Of a stretch of DNA of 5,054 bases, positions 1-5,054 are shown in pieces. The stretch lies in NCBI GenBank assembly GCA_964408175.1, contig CAYOYL010000138.1, forward strand, positions 1 through 5,054, in the 5' to 3' direction. The notes under the pieces are model-generated. The model saw nothing but the letters and a program-made list of their open reading frames with translations. It had not been told where the DNA came from and did no database searches. Position 1 is the first letter of the stretch. Each line of letters opens with the position of its first letter. The translations under genes and the position numbers were made by a program. This stretch comes from JAFGKM01 sp964408175 (GTDB taxonomy: Bacteria; Ratteibacteria; UBA8468; B48-G9; JAFGKM01).

Positions 1-103
1 TACAGCGCCGGGAGCGTGGCTTTTTGCCCGCAGAATCTTTATTACAGGCGGGTTCAGCACTTCACCATTTAGGCGCTACGGCACTCTGATAAAATAACAA
101 ATT
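1..103 (-). ncRNA. Candidate 6S-like (SsrS) small RNA, 5' part only
   Basis: No protein fits here, yet a strong promoter reads into it. Transcription should start near 103. Seen on the minus strand: a segment reading GGTGAAGTGCTGAACCCGCC (about 41-60), an internal hairpin with CCCGC paired to GCGGG around a 16-nt loop, then GCCACGCTCCCGGCGCTG near the edge. From memory, E. coli 6S RNA has a similar order: a CCCCTGAGCC segment, a small hairpin in the 5' strand of the central bubble, then a GGCGCTCCGCGG-like segment. 6S RNA binds sigma70 RNA polymerase and is usually about 180-200 nt, so roughly half would be visible. A second pairing, GGCGCT (72-77) with AGCGCC (4-9), could instead close a shorter structured RNA. 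The SRP RNA motif GGTCAGG..GGAAGCAGC is absent. The existence of a transcript is better supported than its 6S identity. Confidence 0.42.
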
Positions 104-109
104 TTCTAT

Positions 110-137
110 ATTATACCCTCTTAAAAAAATCTGTCAA
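110..137 (-). promoter_or_regulatory. Near-consensus sigma70 promoter for the downstream small RNA
   Basis: On the minus strand a perfect -35 box TTGACA (132-137) and a perfect -10 box TATAAT (110-115) are separated by 16 bp, with an AT-rich start region after them; the start site is expected near 103. It begins 10 bp after the phoU stop codon, reads in the same direction as the operon, and no start codon with a Shine-Dalgarno site and open frame follows. The perfect hexamers are much stronger than anything else in the intergenic DNA here, and suit a highly expressed stable RNA. The spacer contains a run of seven T residues on the transcribed sense strand, which might also serve as a weak end signal for phoU mRNA. 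Confidence 0.8.
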
Positions 138-147
138 GGGTTCGATG

Positions 148-804
148 TTAAACCTCAGAATAGTGGTGTTTGATTATCTTGCCTTCCGTCATAAAAACCA
201 CATCTTCGCAGAAGTTTGTGGAGAGGTCTGCAACCCTTTCGAGAGAACGTGCTATCCGCAGAATATGTATTGCCCTTTCAACGGTTGATGAGTCTGACAG
301 CATATAGGTTATGAGTTCCCGTACAACCTGGTCACGCAGGTTGTCAACACGGTTGTCTTTAACACAGACCTCTCTGGCGAGAGAGACATCACTGTTTATA
401 AATGAGGTTATACTGTCTCTTAACATACCAATGGTTATCTCGGACATCTTTGGTATGTCTATGAATTTCTTAACGGCTGGTTTACTTATGAGAAACAGTG
501 AACTCTCTGTTATGTTGACTGCCTCGTCACCGATACGTTCAAGGTCATTGTTTATCTTCATTATCATAAGTGTGGTGCGCAGGTTCTTTGCCTTTGGTTC
601 GTACTTGGCGATGGACTCAATACACCGTTCTTCCATCTCAATTTCAGTGTCGTTGGCCTTTGCCTCATATTCTGTGGTGACCCTTTTCAGGATACCCTCA
701 TCGTTCGCAAGGAGTCCCTCAATGCTATCTTCTATCATCTTAGATACGAGTGAGGCGTAACCCACTATACTTTCTTTCAGTTGATTTATGTCCTCTTCTA
801 TCAT
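148..804 (-). CDS. phoU: PhoU, phosphate transport/signalling regulator
   Basis: PhoU is a cytoplasmic, mostly helical protein that couples the Pst transporter to the PhoR kinase in many bacteria, limiting phosphate uptake and Pho-regulon expression when phosphate is plentiful. At 218 residues it is close to the usual length of about 220-240. It is built from two repeated three-helix bundles, each with the family's metal-binding signature: LERIGDEAVNI at 88-98 and LERVADLSTNFCED at 188-201, with acidic residues E89/D93 and E189/D193 in equivalent places. No signal peptide or membrane segment is seen. The start ATG at 804 follows an ideal Shine-Dalgarno site at 5 nt spacing. It is the last gene of the pst cluster, separated from pstB by 173 bp of palindromic repeats, so its expression may be partly uncoupled from the transporter. 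Ends in TAA. Function is inferred from the family and the operon. Confidence 0.96.
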   Translation of the reverse strand: MIEEDINQLKESIVGYASLVSKMIEDSIEGLLANDEGILKRVTTEYEAKANDTEIEMEERCIESIAKYEPKAKNLRTTLMIMKINNDLERIGDEAVNITESSLFLISKPAVKKFIDIPKMSEITIGMLRDSITSFINSDVSLAREVCVKDNRVDNLRDQVVRELITYMLSDSSTVERAIHILRIARSLERVADLSTNFCEDVVFMTEGKIIKHHYSEV

Positions 805-809
805 TAGAG

Positions 810-818
810 CCTCCTTTT
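810..818 (-). promoter_or_regulatory. Strong ribosome binding site of phoU
   Basis: AAAAGGAGG on the minus strand ends 5 nt before the phoU ATG. It fixes the start at 804 and gives phoU its own efficient translation initiation, as needed because phoU is not translationally coupled to pstB. No good promoter was found between it and pstB; the AT-rich stretch at about 820-852 has no convincing -35/-10 pair. Confidence 0.8.
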
Positions 819-850
819 CAGGAAAATTATTGTGTTAACCTTATCTATAA

Positions 851-971
851 AAATCCCCTCTCACCCCCCTTTATTAAAGGGGGGGAAATCAATGTTCCCC
901 CTTTGGAAAGGGGGATTAAGGGGGATTTCCCTTCACAAATTCTCTCTGACCCTCCTTTACCAAAGGAAGGG
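851..971. repeat. Cluster of three related C/G-run palindromes between pstB and phoU
   Basis: Three versions of one unit lie in alternating orientation. Unit 1 (about 851-887, plus orientation) has a core of two perfect 10-base arms at 864-873 and 875-884, CCCCCCTTTA and TAAAGGGGGG. Unit 2 (about 894-928, reversed) has the core CCCCCTTT-GG-AAAGGGGG at 897-914, followed by ATTAAGGGGGATTT. Unit 3 (about 937-971, plus orientation, degenerate) has a core at 950-970 with loop ACC and one mismatch. Units 1 and 2 are also inverted copies of each other, so 851-928 can fold as one long hairpin. Each unit is a C-run flank beginning AAAT plus a palindrome, the pattern of short dispersed elements in many Gram-negative genomes. 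Unit 3 ends 7 bp from the pstB stop. In mRNA they would form strong hairpins that could protect pst mRNA or reduce readthrough into phoU. Frames across this DNA encode only repeat-derived peptides. Confidence 0.88.
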
Positions 972-977
972 AAGATA

Positions 978-1742
978 TTAACCGAATTTGCCAGAGAGGT
1001 ACTCTTCGGTTTTCGGGTTCTCCGGCACTGTAAAAATTTTTTCGGTTGTCCCATATTCCACCAGTTCACCCAGATACAGGAAAGCGGTGTAGTCCGATAC
1101 CCTCGCTGCCTGCTGCATATTATGGGTGACGATAACTATAGTGTACTGCTTCTTAAGTTCTGTTATCAAGTCCTCTATCTTCTTTGTTGAGATAGGGTCC
1201 AGACTTGCAGTGGGTTCATCAAAGAGTATCACCTCAGGGTCAACTGCAAGACAACGGGCTATGCACAGTCTCTGTTGTTGTCCGCCGGAAAGCATCAGGG
1301 CATTGTCGTTGAGACGGTTGTGTATCTCCTCCCATAAGGCGGAATTTTTAAGAGAATCTATTACCTTTTCCTGAATGTAGTGTTTATTCTTTACGTTGTT
1401 GACCTCCAGTCCATAACTGACATTCTTAAATACCGTCTTGGGGAAGGGGTTGGGCTTTTGAAAGACCATCCCCACCTTCCTTCTGAGTTCAACAACGTCT
1501 GTGCTGGGAGAGAGGATATCTTTTCCGTCAAGGTATATGTGTCCATCAACCCTTGATTTGGGGACAAGGTCGTTCATTCTGTTGAAGAGTCTTATAAATG
1601 TTGACTTGCCGCAGCCTGATGGACCGATGATTGCTGTAACCTTGTTTTTATAGATGTCCATATTTATATTTTTTAGGGCACAGGTTTTGCAGTAAAAGAA
1701 GTTCAGGTTAGAGACTCTTATCTGTGCCTCGTTTTTATCCAT
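978..1742 (-). CDS. pstB: PstB, phosphate ABC transporter ATP-binding subunit
   Basis: PstB is the ATPase that powers phosphate import through PstC/PstA, acting as a dimer on the inner face of the cytoplasmic membrane. All nucleotide-binding motifs are intact and in order over 254 residues: Walker A GPSGCGKST at 40-48, Q-loop Q95 in the PstB-typical FQKPNPFP, ABC signature LSGGQQQR at 151-158, Walker B VILFDEP at 171-177 with catalytic E176, D-loop SLD at 180-182, and switch H207 in VTHN. RLFNRMNDL at 51-59 is also characteristic of PstB among ABC ATPases. Length matches the family (about 250-260). The ATG at 1742 lies inside the pstA end, an 8-bp overlap, and is preceded by GAGGAGA at a suitable distance, so the two genes are translationally coupled. 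The stop is followed at once by the palindromic repeat cluster. Confidence 0.98.
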   Translation of the reverse strand: MDKNEAQIRVSNLNFFYCKTCALKNINMDIYKNKVTAIIGPSGCGKSTFIRLFNRMNDLVPKSRVDGHIYLDGKDILSPSTDVVELRRKVGMVFQKPNPFPKTVFKNVSYGLEVNNVKNKHYIQEKVIDSLKNSALWEEIHNRLNDNALMLSGGQQQRLCIARCLAVDPEVILFDEPTASLDPISTKKIEDLITELKKQYTIVIVTHNMQQAARVSDYTAFLYLGELVEYGTTEKIFTVPENPKTEEYLSGKFG

Positions 1743-2589
1743 AGTGGATTCTCCTCTGTCTCTGTCTAAAGTATATGGCGACTGCTGATATTATAAGGAC
1801 AAGCAGCATCAGTATCAGTGCACATCCGTATGCAATCTGTGTCTGTTTCTCAGGAAAGGTGCCTTCGGTCATCAGTCCGTATATATGATAAGGCAGAGCC
1901 ATCACCTCTGAGAATATGGAATCTGGATACCCCCTTACGTAGAAAGCGGCAGCAGTGAAGAGTATGGGGGCTGTTTCTCCGGCAGCCCTGCCTATACTCA
2001 GCACAACCCCTGTCAGGATACCTGGCAGTGAGGCAGGCAGTACAACCTTTCTGATGGTCTGCCACTTCGTTGCCCCGAGGGCGAGGGATGCCTCTCTGAA
2101 TGAATAAGGGACCGCGGTAAGCGCCTCCTGAGATGCTGATATTATTCCGGGCAGTATGAGTATACCGAGGGTTAAACTACCTGAGAGTATTGATACCCCA
2201 AACCCGAAGAACTTCACGAATACCGCCAGGCCAAAGAGGCCGAAAACAACAGATGGAACTCCTGCAAGGTTGTTAATGCTGATTCTCAGTATGTTGACAA
2301 TGATGTTTTTGGGAGTGTATTCAGTGAGGTATATTGCACTGGCAACCCCGAGGGGCAGGGCGAAGAGAATAGCCCCGAGTGTCAGATAAAATGTTCCTAT
2401 GATAGCAGGGGCCACGCCACCTTCGGTCATACCGTTTTTGGGTATCTGTGTCAGGAATCCCCATGAAAGGACCTTTATTCCTCTGATAGTGATGAAGTAG
2501 AGGATTGTCCCCAGAAAAAAGAGCGTGGCTATTATACAAAGAAAGAGTATAGAAAATCCTATCTTTTGTGTTATCTCTGACCGTTTCAT
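1735..2589 (-). CDS. pstA: PstA, phosphate ABC transporter permease
   Basis: PstA pairs with PstC to form the inner-membrane phosphate channel. The 284-residue protein shows about six hydrophobic segments: roughly 11-35, 63-90, 108-130, 133-153, 186-212 and 253-275. The cytoplasmic EAA loop that docks the ATPase is clear at 166-185 (EASLALGATKWQT followed by VVLP), and GRAAGETAPILFTA at 200-213 is a PstA hallmark that distinguishes it from PstC. The N-terminal segment with WGFLTQIP (43-50) and the nearby GG-containing region before helix 2 also fit the family. The start ATG overlaps the pstC stop as ATGA, with GGGAG 7 nt upstream inside pstC. The end overlaps pstB by 8 bp. No odd features; length is normal for the family. 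Confidence 0.97.
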   Translation of the reverse strand: MKRSEITQKIGFSILFLCIIATLFFLGTILYFITIRGIKVLSWGFLTQIPKNGMTEGGVAPAIIGTFYLTLGAILFALPLGVASAIYLTEYTPKNIIVNILRISINNLAGVPSVVFGLFGLAVFVKFFGFGVSILSGSLTLGILILPGIISASQEALTAVPYSFREASLALGATKWQTIRKVVLPASLPGILTGVVLSIGRAAGETAPILFTAAAFYVRGYPDSIFSEVMALPYHIYGLMTEGTFPEKQTQIAYGCALILMLLVLIISAVAIYFRQRQRRIHYG

Positions 2590-3470
2590 CTGCCTGCTCC
2601 CAGTTTCAGTCTGTACCTGCTGCTAATGAATTCTGCGAGTATGTTAAAGAGTAATGTGATGATAAACAGTATCAGTCCCAGAGCAAAGAGTGAATGGTAG
2701 TGGATACTGCCGACAACGGTTTCCCCCATCTCTGCGGCTATGGTGGATGTCATAGGCCTTACCGGCTGAAAAAATGATTTCGGGACAACAGCAGAACCGC
2801 CTGTTACCATCAGGACAGTCATTGTTTCACCGATAGCCCTGCTTATACCGAGAATAACAGCGGTTGATATGCCCGAGCCTGCGGCAGGTATGACCACCTT
2901 TGTGAGTGTCTGCCATCTATTGGCACCAATCGCCAGTGACGCCTCCCTGAAACTGTTTGGTACGAAACTCAGGGCATCCTCAGATAGACTTGCCACTGTA
3001 GGTGTTGCCATAATGCCCAGTATAAGACTTCCAGTAAATGCAGTGAGTCCTGTGGGAAGGTTAAAAAAATTCTGTATAATCGGAGCAACTATCACCATAC
3101 CGAAGAAACCGTAAACTACAGACGGGATACTGGCAAGTATCTCTATGAGAGGTTTCAAAAAAGACTTTTGCCTGAAGCCTGCGATTTCATTTAGATAGAG
3201 GGCACTGCCTATACCGAGAGGCACACAGACAAAGAGTGCTCCAAGTGTTACAAATGCAGATGCGGCTATAAGTGGTAAGGCTCCAAAGTCAGGGGGGTCG
3301 TAGGTGGGATACCAGTCTCTGCCGGAGATAAAACCTCTCAATGATACTTCTTTGAATAACGGGAGACCTTCTTTGAACAGGGTTATTGTTATGCCTACCA
3401 GAAAAACTATGGATGTAAAGGCAAGAACTGCGAAGAGCCAGTGGTAAATCTTTTCTTTTTTCTTTTGCAT
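2586..3470 (-). CDS. pstC: PstC, phosphate ABC transporter permease
   Basis: PstC is the other half of the inner-membrane phosphate channel. The 294-residue product has a short positively charged N-terminus (MQKKKEK), about six hydrophobic segments (roughly 10-33, 66-95, 108-131, 142-163, 196-224 and 262-282), the PstC-type periplasmic segment FISGRDWYPTYDPPDFGALP at 47-66, the EAA loop EASLAIGANRWQT at 177-189, and GISRAIGETMTVLMVTGG at 208-225, the PstC counterpart of the PstA RAAGETAP motif. The chosen ATG at 3470 is preceded by AAGAGGGAAA, a usable but imperfect Shine-Dalgarno site with short spacing; no better start lies upstream because the 69-bp gap to pstS is filled by a hairpin. The stop overlaps the pstA start in ATGA, so pstC and pstA are translationally coupled. 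Confidence 0.97.
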   Translation of the reverse strand: MQKKKEKIYHWLFAVLAFTSIVFLVGITITLFKEGLPLFKEVSLRGFISGRDWYPTYDPPDFGALPLIAASAFVTLGALFVCVPLGIGSALYLNEIAGFRQKSFLKPLIEILASIPSVVYGFFGMVIVAPIIQNFFNLPTGLTAFTGSLILGIMATPTVASLSEDALSFVPNSFREASLAIGANRWQTLTKVVIPAAGSGISTAVILGISRAIGETMTVLMVTGGSAVVPKSFFQPVRPMTSTIAAEMGETVVGSIHYHSLFALGLILFIITLLFNILAEFISSRYRLKLGAGR

Positions 3471-3492
3471 TTTCCCTCTTATTATACAACAA

Positions 3493-3527
3493 ATCGGGGC
3501 AGGATGAAATTGTCAGCCCGCCCCGAT
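3493..3527 (-). promoter_or_regulatory. Strong hairpin between pstS and pstC, probable mRNA stabiliser/attenuator
   Basis: On the minus strand ATCGGGGCGGG pairs with CCTGCCCCGAT over 11 bp, with one G-U pair and a 13-nt loop. It starts 12 nt after the pstS stop codon and ends 22 nt before the pstC ATG. No T-run follows, so it is not a standard intrinsic terminator. In many binding-protein transporters a hairpin after the binding-protein gene blocks 3' exonucleases and lets the binding protein be made in excess over the permeases; that role is inferred here from position and stem strength. The reverse strand also lacks a T-run after the stem. Confidence 0.72.
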
Positions 3528-3539
3528 ATTTGTATCTAT

Positions 3540-4349
3540 TTACTGCAGCCCTACGAAGCCGACCTCTTCGGCGATTTTCTGTCCTTCTTTACCTGTTACG
3601 AAGTCCATGTACTGTTTTACCACGCCTTTTGGTTCTCCGTTGGTATACATAAACAGCGGCCTTGCCAGTTTGTAGTCCTGTGAAAGGACAGTTTTCTTTG
3701 AAGGCATAACGCCGTCCACGGCAACAGCCTTGACAGAAGAAGAGAGATAACCGAGTCCCGCGTATCCAATGCCTCCGGGTGTCTGCGCAATGGTTGTTGC
3801 AACTGCCTGGTTAGATGCCTGCATAAGCGCATCGGGTCTCACCCTCGCCTTTTTAAGAGCCAGGTTGTTGAATGTTTCAAAGGTTCCGGAAGAACTATCT
3901 CTTGAGATAACAACTATTTTGGTATTCGTTCCTCCAACCTGTGACCAGTTGCTGATTTTACCTGTGTATATCTCTTTTATCTGTCCTATGGTAAGTTTAT
4001 CCACCTTGTTTGACGGATGTACTATCACCGCTATGCCGTCCATTGCCACCACGTTTGCCTTCGGGTTTACACCCTTATCAATGGCCTTCTTTATCTCCTT
4101 TTCCTTTATGGGTCTTGATGCATCTCCTATATCGCAGGTGCCATCTATGATGGAAGCAATACCGACCCCTGAACCTCCTCCCCTGACAGTGATATTGATA
4201 CCTGAGTGTTTCCCCATAAAGACCTCTGCGGTTCTCTGTGCTATGGGCAGAACTGTTGTGGAACCTGCCATAGTGATGTTTTCCGCTCCTGCTGTTAAGA
4301 CAAGTCCTGCTACTGCTACCAGAATCGTCATCCATATCTTTTTCAACAT
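3540..4349 (-). CDS. pstS: PstS, periplasmic phosphate-binding protein
   Basis: PstS binds phosphate in the periplasm and delivers it to PstCA. From the chosen start the protein has 269 residues. A signal peptide is clear: K3/K4, a hydrophobic stretch 7-20, and an Ala-x-Ala site so that cleavage after A22 gives a mature end ENITMAGS. There is no lipobox cysteine, so the protein should be free in the periplasm. Phosphate-contact regions of the family are present: AGSTTVLP at 28-35, RGGGSGVG at 56-63, DIGDASRP at 73-80, SRDSSSGT at 149-156 and GGIGYAGLGY at 192-201... spanning both lobes. An upstream in-frame ATG at 4379 would add ten polar residues before the signal peptide and has no ribosome site; it lies inside a palindrome, so it was rejected. 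The length suits the shorter PstS type of diverse bacteria rather than the longer E. coli type. A single cysteine (C72) is unpaired. Confidence 0.97.
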   Translation of the reverse strand: MLKKIWMTILVAVAGLVLTAGAENITMAGSTTVLPIAQRTAEVFMGKHSGINITVRGGGSGVGIASIIDGTCDIGDASRPIKEKEIKKAIDKGVNPKANVVAMDGIAVIVHPSNKVDKLTIGQIKEIYTGKISNWSQVGGTNTKIVVISRDSSSGTFETFNNLALKKARVRPDALMQASNQAVATTIAQTPGGIGYAGLGYLSSSVKAVAVDGVMPSKKTVLSQDYKLARPLFMYTNGEPKGVVKQYMDFVTGKEGQKIAEEVGFVGLQ

Positions 4350-4357
4350 TTTTTCTT

Positions 4358-4364
4358 CTCCTTT
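4358..4364 (-). promoter_or_regulatory. Ribosome binding site that fixes the pstS start
   Basis: AAAGGAG on the minus strand sits 8 nt before the ATG at 4349. It supports the start that puts a normal signal peptide at the N-terminus, and excludes the in-frame ATG at 4379, whose upstream DNA is the arm of a palindrome. Confidence 0.8.
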
Positions 4365-4375
4365 ACCCCGCACTC

Positions 4376-4408
4376 CCATCCCTTCTCCCCCTGCGGGAGA
4401 AGGGATGG
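4376..4408. repeat. Perfect 14-bp palindrome between the porin gene and pstS
   Basis: Arms CCATCCCTTCTCCC (4376-4389) and its exact complement (4395-4408) enclose a 5-nt loop. The arm plus the flank reading CCCCTCATCCATCCC on the minus strand resembles the dispersed CCCTCTCCC/GGGAGAGGG type palindromes with a C-rich CCCTCACCC flank found in many Gram-negative genomes; this likeness is from memory. It is a different family from the elements near phoU. No T-run follows on the minus strand. On the plus strand a T-rich stretch occurs only about 13 nt later, so it is not a typical terminator in either direction. It begins 18-19 nt after the porin stop and could act as a 3' mRNA-protecting hairpin. 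Confidence 0.8.
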
Positions 4409-4426
4409 ATGAGGGGTATCTTATTT

Positions 4427-5054
4427 TTAGAACTTTACTATATAATCTACCTGCAGTGTGTTTCTGTCGTCGGTTCTATTCACTCCCAGACTCTCCCCTA
4501 TAAGATAGGTAATTCCAAAGGTGGAATTATCATTCAGGGCATATGTGAAACCAATCTTATGTCCTTTCAGGTCAGTCCCTCCGCCGTTCATATCAGAATC
4601 GTTGAAGATGGCGGGTACACAGTCTGCCTCCACCTTCCTGTAGTTGTATCCGAACTTCCAGGTGCCCTTCTTACCTGCCTTGCCTATGTCAAATCCGAGA
4701 AGGTATCCGGTATCCTCTTTTACATCACTGGCTGTGTTGACCACATAGTTACCGTAGAACTTTACAGGTAGTGAGATGCTGCCTGCTGGAATCTCAAAGG
4801 GTGTAAAGTCAACGTTGAGGTCCCAGAGGTTGTAGTCATATACATAATAATTCTTGTCGATTATGAGTGTGAGTGTATTTCCAGCCGGGTCGTAGCCAGG
4901 GGAGATATCTGCCTGTAAAGAATCCTTCATGCCGTCATAGGAATAGTAGGCAAGCCCTGCGTTGAACTTCTTTTCGGCGATATTTCCGGAAAAGCCGACC
5001 TGTGCACCGAGAAGGTAAGGGTCATCAGAGTCACCCCCTCTTTCCAGTACGGGG
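4427..5054 (-). CDS. Outer-membrane porin, putative Porin_5-type beta-barrel (5' end outside window)
   Basis: The frame is open from the right edge to a TAA at 4427, giving 208 visible C-terminal residues; an internal Met at 4930 is not the start because the frame continues upstream with good barrel sequence (PYLLGAQVGFSGN, then FNAGLAYYSYDGM). The protein alternates aromatic and polar residues in strand-like blocks (WDLNVDFTPFEI, WKFGYNYRKVEAD, HKIGFTYAL, TFGITYLIG) and ends in DYIVKF, the terminal Phe recognised by the outer-membrane assembly machinery. The block VEADCVPAIFNDSDMNGGGTD (visible residues 141-161 in part) with the following KGH resembles the 'putative porin' family I know as Porin_5. 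It therefore probably forms a diffusion channel. Its place directly before pstS suggests a role in phosphate uptake, but it does not look like OprP/OprO. Odd: one cysteine (visible residue 145) in a region that I expect to be Ala in relatives; free Cys is rare in such barrels. Confidence 0.85.
   Translation of the reverse strand, partial: PVLERGGDSDDPYLLGAQVGFSGNIAEKKFNAGLAYYSYDGMKDSLQADISPGYDPAGNTLTLIIDKNYYVYDYNLWDLNVDFTPFEIPAGSISLPVKFYGNYVVNTASDVKEDTGYLLGFDIGKAGKKGTWKFGYNYRKVEADCVPAIFNDSDMNGGGTDLKGHKIGFTYALNDNSTFGITYLIGESLGVNRTDDRNTLQVDYIVKF

Noticed and set aside
1..103. SRP (4.5S) RNA or tRNA at the left edge
   Set aside because: The conserved SRP GGTCAGG..GGAAGCAGC motif is absent from the visible part, and no cloverleaf with a TTC T-loop can be drawn.
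121..160. Intrinsic terminator of phoU using GGTT/AACC and the T7 run
   Set aside because: The stem is only 4-5 bp and lies about 9 nt from the T-run, which is better explained as the spacer of the small-RNA promoter.
311..760. 149-residue plus-strand frame opposite phoU
   Set aside because: Antisense shadow of a well-supported phoU; no ribosome site and no recognisable family.
805..977. CRISPR array in the pstB-phoU gap
   Set aside because: The units alternate in orientation, differ in sequence and have almost no spacers; they are palindromic dispersed repeats.
845..1190. Frames on both strands across the pstB-phoU gap (plus 750-1190, minus 845-1069)
   Set aside because: They translate the C-run/G-run palindromes (peptides such as PPFIKGGE and PLIPLSKGG) and run into real genes on the other strand or frame; no ribosome sites fit. 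These are repeat artefacts.
3481..3486. TATAAT just upstream of pstC as a promoter -10 box
   Set aside because: The hexamer is perfect, but the -35 place holds TTTCAT inside the hairpin, the CTGACA further up is 24 bp away, and a start here would leave almost no leader before the ATG.
4350..4426. Pho box upstream of pstS
   Set aside because: No CTGTCAT-like direct repeats with 11-bp spacing are present in this gap, nor in the pstS-pstC or pstB-phoU gaps; this does not exclude a divergent PhoB site or one upstream of the porin.
3769..4503. 244-residue plus-strand frame opposite pstS
   Set aside because: It is a shadow of pstS on the other strand, crosses both the pstS start and the palindrome, and shows no domain or start signal.

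Overview
The window is a phosphate-uptake locus written entirely on the minus strand. In transcription order (right to left) it reads: 3' end of an outer-membrane porin gene (cut by the window edge) > pstS > pstC > pstA > pstB > phoU > a strong sigma70-type promoter that drives a probable small RNA leaving the left edge. The cell is a Gram-negative bacterium: there is an outer-membrane beta-barrel protein ending in Phe, and a PstS with a cleavable signal peptide and no lipoprotein cysteine, so it is free in the periplasm. Porin_5-like sequence, moderate GC and C-run/G-run dispersed palindromes would fit a Nitrospirota or Thermodesulfobacteriota/deltaproteobacterial-type genome, but no taxonomic marker is present and this placement is a guess.

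Layout: 1-103 is a candidate 6S-like RNA (5' half only) and 110-137 its near-consensus promoter. phoU is 148-804. The 805-977 gap holds three related GC-rich palindromes. pstB (978-1742), pstA (1735-2589) and pstC (2586-3470) are translationally coupled through 8-bp and 4-bp overlaps. The 69-bp gap to pstS holds a strong hairpin. pstS is 3540-4349, and the 77-bp gap to the porin holds a different 14-bp palindrome. The porin fragment is 4427-5054. No stretch longer than 300 bases lacks a gene.

How it works together: the porin probably lets solutes, possibly phosphate, cross the outer membrane; PstS captures phosphate in the periplasm; PstC and PstA form the inner-membrane channel; PstB supplies ATP-driven transport; PhoU is the cytoplasmic partner that restrains the transporter and, in organisms with PhoR/PhoB, passes the phosphate status to the kinase. 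No phoR or phoB gene, recognisable Pho box or convincing promoter lies between porin and phoU, so the operon promoter is probably upstream of the porin, outside the window. The three intergenic palindromes differ from one another and sit exactly where expression of adjacent genes would be expected to step (porin/pstS, pstS/pstC, pstB/phoU).

The protein-coding part is a standard pst operon. The items most worth a second look are the unannotated small RNA at the left edge, the repeat cluster before phoU, and the porin linkage.
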